A stretch of DNA of 5,485 nt from Pseudomonadota bacterium (lineage in GTDB: Bacteria > Pseudomonadota > Gammaproteobacteria > Burkholderiales > Burkholderiaceae): assembly GCA_023441105.1 (NCBI GenBank), contig JAEZQX010000267.1, positions 1 to 5,485 of the forward strand, read 5' to 3'. Below, in pieces: positions 1 through 4,936 of the stretch (position 1 is the stretch's first letter; each line of letters opens with the position of its first letter). The notes below the pieces were generated by a model. That model did not search any database. It was not told where the DNA came from and was given only the letters and a program-made list of their open reading frames with translations. The translations under genes were made by a program, and so were the position numbers.

Positions 1-335
1 CCCCGCCCGCGGGTGCGCCCCCCACCCGCCGGGCGCCCCCGCCGCCCGCGGCCGGCGGCGCGACCGGGGTCGACCCGGACCTGCGCGCCCGGCTGCTGCA
101 GCGGATCCGCACCCAGCTGTCGGCCCGTCACGTGCCCGACGAGGTGTATGCGCTGCCAGAGATCCCGCGCACGCTGACCGGCAAGAAGCTCGAGGTGCCG
201 ATCAAGCGCATCCTCCTCGGTCACCCGCCCGCCAAGGCGGTCAACCGCGACTCGATGGCCAACCCTGGCATCATCGACTGGTTCGTGGCCTTCCACGCCG
301 CGCGCGAGCTTGCCGCGCAGGGCACTGCGGGCTGA
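1..335 (+). CDS. acetoacetyl-CoA synthetase (acetoacetate-CoA ligase), C-terminal part
   Basis: Partial gene cut by the left edge; the reading frame runs from base 3 to the TGA at 333-335, giving 110 visible codons. The family activates acetoacetate to acetoacetyl-CoA with ATP in the cytoplasm, linking ketone-body or polyhydroxyalkanoate breakdown to central metabolism. Recognition rests on the C-terminal signature: SARHVPDEVYALPEIPRT, then LTGKKLEVPIKRILLG, then NRDSMANP and DWFVAF just before the stop, which is how acetoacetyl-CoA synthetases end. The lysine in TGKK (codons 183-188) lies where adenylate-forming enzymes carry the A10 catalytic lysine. The oddity is upstream: codons 3-68 encode a Pro/Ala/Gly/Arg-rich run from almost pure G/C where the family normally has the ordinary C-terminal subdomain. 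The true gene should be about 650 residues long, so most lies outside. The family is fairly certain; the integrity of the first 20 codons is not. A thioredoxin gene follows 49 bases later on the same strand, so co-transcription is possible. Confidence 0.85.
   Translation, partial: PPAGAPPTRRAPPPPAAGGATGVDPDLRARLLQRIRTQLSARHVPDEVYALPEIPRTLTGKKLEVPIKRILLGHPPAKAVNRDSMANPGIIDWFVAFHAARELAAQGTAG
3..68 (+). repeat. low-complexity G/C tract coding for Pro/Ala/Gly
   Basis: Of the first 60 bases only two (t14, a24) are not G or C. In the synthetase frame the tract reads as prolines, alanines, glycines and arginines with no recognisable domain. It lies immediately before the conserved DPDLRARLLQRIR segment. 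It may be a flexible insert in the protein, a slippage-prone tract, or a sequencing or assembly artefact close to the edge. Confidence 0.55.
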
Positions 336-374
336 ACACAAACCTGGGCGCCCATTCCGGGGGGCCGATCTTGC

Positions 375-379
375 AGGAG
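375..379 (+). promoter_or_regulatory. ribosome binding site of the thioredoxin gene
   Basis: AGGAG lies five bases before the ATG at 385. This fixes the start there and rules out the in-frame start further upstream at 310, which would add 25 residues with no thioredoxin character and overlap the synthetase stop region. Confidence 0.75.
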
Positions 380-384
380 CCGTC

Positions 385-759
385 ATGGCAGTACAGGCAG
401 TCACGACCGAGGGATTCGACGCCGTCGTCACCGGCAACGACATCGTGCTGGTGGATTTCTGGGCCCCCTGGTGCGGCCCCTGCAAGAGCTTCGCGCCGAT
501 CTTCGAACAGGTCGCCGGCGAGAACCCGGATGTCGCCTTCGTCAAGGTCAACACCGACGAGGAGTCCGATCTGGCCGGCGGCTTCGCGATCCGTTCCATC
601 CCGACGCTGATGGTGTTCCGCGAGCAGGTGATCGTTTTCCAGCAGGCCGGGGCCCTGCCCAAGGGCGCCCTCGACAGCATCCTCGAGCAGGTGCGGGCGC
701 TGGACATGGAGGAGGTCAAGCGCGGCGCCCATCCCCACGAGCCCGGCGAGGAACCCTGA
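385..759 (+). CDS. thioredoxin family protein (WCGPC)
   Basis: A 124-residue cytoplasmic thiol-disulfide oxidoreductase of the thioredoxin fold. VDFWAPWCGPCK holds the redox pair Cys30 and Cys33, preceded by the buried Asp24 typical of thioredoxins. The cis-proline loop IRSIPTLMVF places cis-Pro73 opposite the active site, and VKVNTDEE forms the central strand and following turn. There is no signal peptide or membrane segment, so it should act in the cytosol as a reductant for protein disulfides. It is slightly longer than the usual 105-110 residues because of a charged tail after the last helix (EEVKRGAHPHEPGEEP). The ATG at 385 is chosen for its good ribosome binding site and because the domain begins directly there. 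It follows the synthetase gene by 49 bases on the same strand and may be read through from it. It is probably not the main housekeeping trxA, but the sequence alone cannot settle this. Confidence 0.9.
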   Translation: MAVQAVTTEGFDAVVTGNDIVLVDFWAPWCGPCKSFAPIFEQVAGENPDVAFVKVNTDEESDLAGGFAIRSIPTLMVFREQVIVFQQAGALPKGALDSILEQVRALDMEEVKRGAHPHEPGEEP

Positions 760-766
760 GCGGGCT
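740..766 (+). terminator. weak stem-loop around the thioredoxin stop codon
   Basis: AGCCCG at 740-745 can pair with CGGGCT at 761-766 around a 15-base loop that includes the stop codon. No T-run follows, so it is not a classical intrinsic terminator. It may only slow transcription or be chance in such GC-rich DNA. Confidence 0.2.
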
Positions 767-797
767 GGCCGGGGGAACCGCGGTCTTCGAAAACGAT

Positions 798-862
798 TCC
801 TGATACGATAACAATTCTCATTCGCCAGCGGCGGCAGGCGGCCGTCGCCCAACGTATCAGGA
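798..862 (+). repeat. 10-bp perfect inverted repeat spanning the fbpA leader
   Basis: TCCTGATACG at 798-807 is the exact reverse complement of CGTATCAGGA at 853-862, with 45 bases between. The left arm touches the first base of the Fur-like site, and the right arm covers four bases (AGGA) of the fbpA ribosome binding site. Inside the loop GGCGGC (830-835) can pair with GTCGCC (844-849) with one G-U pair, giving a possible nested stem. If the transcript starts upstream of 798, the folded RNA would hide the ribosome binding site; if it starts downstream, only DNA-level function (protein binding) is possible. Confidence 0.5.
807..825. promoter_or_regulatory. probable Fur box upstream of fbpA
   Basis: GATAACAATTCTCATTCGC matches the 19-base Fur consensus GATAATGATAATCATTATC at 13 positions by eye, including the GATAA and CATT ends. 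It sits in an AT-rich island (about 786-822) in otherwise extremely GC-rich DNA, 45 bases before the start of an iron-binding protein gene, where a Fur operator is expected. The promoter probably overlaps it, but I cannot pick out convincing -35 and -10 hexamers. Iron-loaded Fur binding here would repress fbpA. Confidence 0.7.
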
Positions 863-864
863 GA
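859..864 (+). promoter_or_regulatory. ribosome binding site of fbpA
   Basis: AGGAGA lies six bases before the GTG at 871. The strong match and good spacing support this non-ATG start, and the signal peptide begins immediately after it. Confidence 0.8.
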
Positions 865-870
865 TCGTTC

Positions 871-1947
871 GTGAAGACAAAACTGCTGCCCGGGCGGTTG
901 GCCGCCACTTGGCGCGCCGCCGCGCCGGCCCTGTTGCTGCCGGCCGTCGCCGCCGTCGCGTTCGCCCTCGCGCCGGCCGCCCAGGCCCAGGACAAGGTGC
1001 TCAACGTCTACTCTGCGCGTCACTACCAGACCGACGAGCAGCTCTACGGCGAGTTCGCCCGCCAGACCGGCGTCAAGATCAACCGCATCGAGCTCGGCGA
1101 CGAGCCCCTGCTCGAGCGCATGAAGTCCGAAGGCGACAAGAGCCCGGCCGACGTGGTCCTGCTGGTCGACGCCACCCGGCTGTTCCGCGCCCAGAAGGAA
1201 GGCCTGTTCCAGCCGGTCGAGTCGAAGGTGCTGACCGAGCGCATCCCGGCCGAGTTCCGTGCCGCCGACAACAGCTGGTTCGGCTTCTCCAGCCGCGCCC
1301 GGGTCATCGTCTACAACAAGGACAACGTCGATCCCAAGGACGTCCAGACCTACGAGTCGCTGGCCGATCCGAAGAACAAGGGCAAGGTCTGCACGCGCTC
1401 GGGCAGCCACCCCTACAACCTGTCGCTGTTCGGCGCGATGATCGAGCACCACGGGGTCGAGAAGACCGAAGGCTGGCTCAAGGGCCTGGTCGCCAACATG
1501 GCGCGCAGCCCGAAGGGTGGCGACACCGACCAGATCAAGGCGGTGGCGAGCGGTGAATGCGGCATCGCCCTCACCAACACCTATTACTGGGTGCGGCTGA
1601 CCCGCTCCGACAAGCCGGCCGACCAGGAAGTGGTCGGCAAGGTCGGCATGGTGTGGCCCAACCAGGCGACCACCGGGGTGCACATGAACCTCGCCGGCGG
1701 CGCGGTAGCACGGCATGCGCCCAACAAGCAGATCGCGGTGCAGTTCCTCGAATACCTTGCCAGCGACCAGGCGCAGGCCTACTTCGCCAACGGCAACAAC
1801 GAATGGCCAACGGTGAAAAGCGCGAAGACCGGCAACGAAGCCCTCGCCGCGCTCGGCGACTTCAAGGCGGACAAGATGGCGACCGATCGCATGGCCGCGC
1901 GCTCGCCCGAGGCGCAGATGCTGCTCGACAAGGTCGGCTACAAGTAA
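871..1947 (+). CDS. fbpA: Fe(III) ABC transporter periplasmic substrate-binding protein (FbpA/FutA type)
   Basis: A 358-residue periplasmic binding protein that captures ferric iron and delivers it to the inner-membrane permease. It starts with GTG after a strong ribosome binding site. Residues 1-39 form a long Sec signal peptide: basic start, Ala/Leu-rich core and AQA before the probable cleavage at 39/40. The mature protein opens with LNVYSARHYQTD (44-55), the family's first iron-site segment, with His51 and Tyr52 as likely ligands. NTYYW (236-240) supplies the adjacent Tyr238 and Tyr239, the hallmark metal-binding tyrosines. Tyr148 in RVIVYNK is a further family-typical position. Cys174 (GKVCTRS) and Cys230 (SGECGIAL) may form a disulfide, as such pairs recur in FutA-like proteins. 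Length and domain pattern are normal and nothing is truncated. The permease and ATPase of the same system lie downstream, though not in the same operon: the ATPase gene ends only 13 bases away on the opposite strand. A Fur-like box upstream suggests iron repression. Ferric iron is much the likeliest substrate. Confidence 0.93.
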   Translation: MKTKLLPGRLAATWRAAAPALLLPAVAAVAFALAPAAQAQDKVLNVYSARHYQTDEQLYGEFARQTGVKINRIELGDEPLLERMKSEGDKSPADVVLLVDATRLFRAQKEGLFQPVESKVLTERIPAEFRAADNSWFGFSSRARVIVYNKDNVDPKDVQTYESLADPKNKGKVCTRSGSHPYNLSLFGAMIEHHGVEKTEGWLKGLVANMARSPKGGDTDQIKAVASGECGIALTNTYYWVRLTRSDKPADQEVVGKVGMVWPNQATTGVHMNLAGGAVARHAPNKQIAVQFLEYLASDQAQAYFANGNNEWPTVKSAKTGNEALAALGDFKADKMATDRMAARSPEAQMLLDKVGYK

Positions 1948-1960
1948 CCTGCGGTTCCGG

Positions 1961-3154
1961 TCATTTCGGCTGCGGCGGCTGCTGCTGAGCAGCGAAGGTG
2001 ACCACATGCTCGGCATCGAGCCGGATGCCGATGCCCTCGCCGATGGCATGGTCGTGATGGCTCGGCACCAGGGCGAGTACCTCGCGGCCCGACGGCAGCC
2101 GCAGGGTGTAGAGGAACTCGGCTCCGCGGAACGCCTTGCGGATCACCGTCGCCTTGAGCTCCGCGGCGTCGTCGTGCACCACGTCGTCCGGCCGCAGCAG
2201 CACATCCACCGGCCGCGCGCCGAGATGGCGATGGGCGCAGGTATCCGGCGGCGTGATGAAGCCCAGCTCGGTCTGCACGTGGCTGTGCTCCATCGTCACG
2301 CTGTCCATCTGCGTGCCCGGCAGGAACACGCCCTCGCCGATGAAGTCCGCCACATGCCGCGTCGCCGGCCGGTGGTAGAGATTGTAGGCACTGTCCCACT
2401 GCTCGATCCGGCCCTGGCTCATGACGCCGATCATGTCGCTGACGGCGAACGCCTCGCGCTGGTCGTGGGTGACCAGGATGGCGGTGGTGCCGGTCGCCTT
2501 CAGGATGGTCCGCACCTCGAGCGACAGGCGCTCGCGCAGCTCCACGTCGAGGCTCGAGAACGGTTCGTCGAGCAGCAGCAGCGCCGGCTGGGGCGCCAGC
2601 GCCCGCGCCAGCGCCACCCGCTGCTGCTGGCCGCCGGAGAGCTCGTGCGGATAGCGCCGCTCCTGCGCCTGCAGGTTGGTCAGCTCGAGCATCCTCGCCA
2701 GCCGCTCGCGCCGCACGGCCGCGGCAGCCCGGCCGAGGCCGAACAGGATGTTGCCGGCGACGGTGAGATGCGGGAACAGCGCGAAGTCCTGGAAGACCAT
2801 GCCGATCTGCCGCGCCTCGGGCGGCAGGCTGGCGTCCGCATCCGCCAGGCGGCGGCCCGCCAGGTGGATCGTCCCCTTGCGCGGCCGGATGAAGCCGGCG
2901 AGTGCGCGCAGGACGGTGGTCTTGCCGCAGCCCGAAGCACCCAGCAGGCAGCCGATCGCGCCGCGCGCAAGCTGCAGCGACAGTCCCTCCACCGTCGGTT
3001 GCGCCGCGCCGGGGTAGGATACCGACAGCCGCTCGACCGACAGATGCGAGGCATCGGCCGGTTCCAGTTCCCCGGCCTGCCCTGCCGCTTCAGGCGCCGC
3101 CACCACCCTGTTAGCCGCCTCACTCACTGCCGCGTGCGTGACCTTTTCTTCCAT
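1961..3154 (-). CDS. fbpC: Fe(III) ABC transporter ATP-binding protein (FbpC type)
   Basis: A 397-residue cytoplasmic ATPase that, as a dimer, powers the iron permease. All motifs are intact: Walker A GASGCGKT (72-79), Q-loop Gln122 in MVFQDFALFPHLTV, signature LSGGQQQRVALARAL (172-186), Walker B ALLLLDEP (191-198), D-loop SSLD (200-203) and switch His230 in LVTHDQREA. Then comes HVADFIGEGVFLPG (267-280), characteristic of the FbpC subgroup, and a C-terminal regulatory TOBE-like domain with RPVDVLLRPDD (314-324), as in PotA/FbpC/CysA proteins. The ATG at 3154 has only a weak upstream GAAGG two bases away. It is chosen because upstream codons in this frame have no ABC similarity. The result is a roughly 38-residue Ala/Glu-rich N-terminal extension before LSVERLSVSYP, so a later start is possible. 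The protein ends in a Gln/Pro-rich tail. It is convergent with fbpA and divergent from fbpB, so it needs its own promoter; I see no Fur box before it. Confidence 0.93.
   Translation of the reverse strand: MEEKVTHAAVSEAANRVVAAPEAAGQAGELEPADASHLSVERLSVSYPGAAQPTVEGLSLQLARGAIGCLLGASGCGKTTVLRALAGFIRPRKGTIHLAGRRLADADASLPPEARQIGMVFQDFALFPHLTVAGNILFGLGRAAAAVRRERLARMLELTNLQAQERRYPHELSGGQQQRVALARALAPQPALLLLDEPFSSLDVELRERLSLEVRTILKATGTTAILVTHDQREAFAVSDMIGVMSQGRIEQWDSAYNLYHRPATRHVADFIGEGVFLPGTQMDSVTMEHSHVQTELGFITPPDTCAHRHLGARPVDVLLRPDDVVHDDAAELKATVIRKAFRGAEFLYTLRLPSGREVLALVPSHHDHAIGEGIGIRLDAEHVVTFAAQQQPPQPK
1981..1993. terminator. small stem-loop at the convergent fbpA/fbpC ends
   Basis: GCTGC (1981-1985), a TGA loop, then GCAGC (1989-1993) form a short perfect stem inside the last codons of fbpC, where the protein ends in glutamines. 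The gap between the two stop codons is only 13 bases and contains no T-run. This is the only visible structure that could separate the converging transcripts, and it may simply reflect the repeated glutamine codons. Confidence 0.15.
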
Positions 3155-3271
3155 CGCCTTCGCTTTCTTGCACCCTCCCCGAATGTACCGGATGCGCCGC
3201 AAGGGCCGCGCCGCAGCAGCTGAGCGGCGCATGGATTGCCCGGTGCATGCCGCGATCCACGCGGGCCCGCC
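3155..3271. other. divergent intergenic region between fbpC and fbpB
   Basis: These 117 bases must hold the promoters for fbpC (leftwards) and fbpB (rightwards). I find no convincing sigma-70 hexamers in either direction and no Fur-like site; the only less GC-rich stretches are near 3155-3170 and 3181-3195. In the fbpB frame a TGA at 3221-3223 limits how far upstream that gene can start. Confidence 0.5.
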
Positions 3272-3281
3272 GTGGCGGTGA
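3231..3281 (+). CDS. possible 16-codon upstream peptide overlapping a candidate fbpB start
   Basis: An ATG at 3231 opens a 16-residue frame (MDCPVHAAIHAGPPWR) that ends with TGA at 3279-3281. The stop overlaps the GTG at 3278-3280 as GTGA, a layout seen in translational coupling. The ribosome binding site is poor (a GAGCGG stretch only three bases away), and the peptide has no known relatives that I recognise. It may be a leader that couples translation into fbpB, or chance. Confidence 0.15.
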   Translation: MDCPVHAAIHAGPPWR

Positions 3282-4909
3282 GGCCGGCGGCGGGATCCCC
3301 GCGCAACGCCGGCGGCCTGATGCTGCTGGTCGGCAGCCTGCTGCTGGTGCCGCTGCTCGCGCTGGTCGCCACCGCCTTCGTCACCTTCGACGCAGCAGCG
3401 CTGGCGCACCTGGCGCGCACGGTGCTGGCGGAGACCATGGCGGTCTCGGGCATCCTCGCCGCCGGCACGCTCGCCGGCACGCTGCTGATCGGCGTCAGCT
3501 GCGCCTGGTGCATCGAGCGCTACCACTTCCCCGGCCGCCAGGCGCTGTCGTGGATGCTGGTGCTGCCGCTGGCGATGCCCTCCTACGTGATCGCCTACGC
3601 CTACACCGACCTGCTGCAATACAGCGGCCCGATCCAGCTCTGGTTGCGGACCTCGTTTGGCTGGCGCGGCCGGCTGCCGGACGTGCGCTCGCTGACCGGC
3701 GCGATCGTGCTGTTCTCCTTCGTCTTCTATCCCTACGTCTACCTCATGACCCGCACCGCGCTGGCCGAGATGTCGAGCTCGGCAGTGGAATCGGCGCGGC
3801 TGCTGGGGCAATCGCGCTGGGGGGTGTTCTGGCGGGTGGTGCGCCCGCTGATCATGCCGTCGATCGTCGCCGGGGCGATGCTGGTGCTGATGGAGACGCT
3901 GGCCGACGTCGGTGCGACCTACTACTTCGGCCTGACCACCTTCTCGGCCGGCATCTACAAGACCTGGTTCGCCATGGGCAGCCGCAGCGCCGCGCTGATG
4001 CTGGCGGTGGTGCTGCTGGCGGCGGTGGCCGCCATCTACCTGGTCGAGCGCCGGGCGCGCGGCCGCGCCATGCAGGTGACCTCCCGCACCCACCGGCCGT
4101 GGGCGCCGGAGCGGCTTGGGCGGCGTGCCGGCCTGACGGTTGCCGCCGCCTTGCTCCTGCCGGTGCTGGCCGGCTTCGTGATCCCGGTCGGCGGACTGCT
4201 GTGGCTGCTGGCGCGCGAACCGGAGATGACGCCAACCCTCGGCCGCTTCTGGATGTGGGCCGGCAACAGCTTCGTCGCCGGTTTCCTCGGCGCCACGCTG
4301 ACCCTGCTGCTCGCCATCGCCTTCGCCTACGCCACGCGCTTCAGCGAGGCGCTGCAGGCGAAGCTGGTCGGCGCCACCGCCACCGGCCTGAAGTTCGGCT
4401 ACGCCATTCCCGGCGCAGTGGTCGCGCTGGCCATCTTGTGGCCGATGGCGGTGTTCGACCGCGCCGTCACCCACGCGCTGGACCTGGCGACGCCGTTGCT
4501 GACCCACACCATCATCGGGCTGGTCTACGCCTACATGCTGCGCTTCTTCGCGGTGGCTTACGGCGGCGTGGAGGCCAGCATGCAGCGCATCACCCCGAGC
4601 CTCGACTTCGCGGCCCGCACGCTTGGCGCGAGCCGCATCCAGGTGTTCTGGCGCGTGCACCTGCCCCTGCTGCGGCGCGCCGCCATGGTTGCCTGGATGC
4701 TGGTGCTGATCGACGTGATGAAGGAGCTGCCGGCGACGTTGATGCTGCGCCCGTTCAATTTCGACACCCTGGCCGTCATCGCGCAGCAGCTGTCGCAGGA
4801 CGAGCGACTGGCCGAAGCCGCCCTGCCCTCGCTGGCGATCGTCGCGATCGGCATCGTGCCGGTGATCCTCATTTCGCGCCTGCTGCAGCGTCGGCCGATG
4901 CCGGGATAG
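3272..4909 (+). CDS. fbpB: Fe(III) ABC transporter permease, fused two-domain (FbpB type)
   Basis: A 545-residue inner-membrane protein forming the ferric-iron channel. It carries two permease halves in one chain, so one copy pairs with two ATPase subunits. About twelve hydrophobic segments are visible, roughly at 16-36, 52-78, 92-112, 142-162, 196-216, 240-258, 288-312, 328-354, 370-392, 408-430, 470-490 and 519-537. Each half has an EAA-type coupling loop for the ATPase: ESARLLGQSRWGVFWRVVRP (173-192) and DFAARTLGASRIQVFWRVHL (445-464). The length is usual for FbpB. The start is uncertain: GTG at 3272, GTG at 3278 and TTG at 3236 share the frame, none with a good ribosome binding site. I prefer 3272 because codons between 3236 and 3271 use A/T third positions (GGT, GCA, GAT, CCA) unlike the gene body, and the first membrane segment follows soon after. 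It is divergent from its ATPase gene. Its end converges on the hemerythrin-like gene with 27 bases between. Confidence 0.93.
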   Translation: MAVRPAAGSPRNAGGLMLLVGSLLLVPLLALVATAFVTFDAAALAHLARTVLAETMAVSGILAAGTLAGTLLIGVSCAWCIERYHFPGRQALSWMLVLPLAMPSYVIAYAYTDLLQYSGPIQLWLRTSFGWRGRLPDVRSLTGAIVLFSFVFYPYVYLMTRTALAEMSSSAVESARLLGQSRWGVFWRVVRPLIMPSIVAGAMLVLMETLADVGATYYFGLTTFSAGIYKTWFAMGSRSAALMLAVVLLAAVAAIYLVERRARGRAMQVTSRTHRPWAPERLGRRAGLTVAAALLLPVLAGFVIPVGGLLWLLAREPEMTPTLGRFWMWAGNSFVAGFLGATLTLLLAIAFAYATRFSEALQAKLVGATATGLKFGYAIPGAVVALAILWPMAVFDRAVTHALDLATPLLTHTIIGLVYAYMLRFFAVAYGGVEASMQRITPSLDFAARTLGASRIQVFWRVHLPLLRRAAMVAWMLVLIDVMKELPATLMLRPFNFDTLAVIAQQLSQDERLAEAALPSLAIVAIGIVPVILISRLLQRRPMPG

Positions 4910-4936
4910 ACCCCCGGCGACCGCTCGATCGGCGTT

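Noticed and set aside
310..384. Longer upstream start for the thioredoxin
   Set aside because: It would overlap the synthetase stop and add residues without thioredoxin character. The ATG at 385 has a well-spaced AGGAG.
777..784. Palindrome ACCGCGGT between thioredoxin and fbpA
   Set aside because: Eight-base GC palindromes are common by chance at this composition; no T-run or second copy gives it a role.
271..2049. Long open frame of 592 codons on the - strand opposite thioredoxin and fbpA
   Set aside because: Its translation has no recognisable domain and lies opposite two genes with full family motifs. Long antisense frames are expected in DNA with such strong G/C third positions.
3155..4660. 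Upstream continuation of the fbpC frame on the - strand, opposite fbpB
   Set aside because: The frame stays open for about 500 codons, but the sequence is Gln/His/Arg/Gly-rich low-complexity shadow of fbpB. The ABC domain begins only after 3154, so this is not a fusion protein.
4910..4936. Search for a bidirectional terminator between fbpB and the hemerythrin-like gene
   Set aside because: Only a weak, mismatched CGCTCGATCGGCG pairing is visible, without a T-run on either strand.
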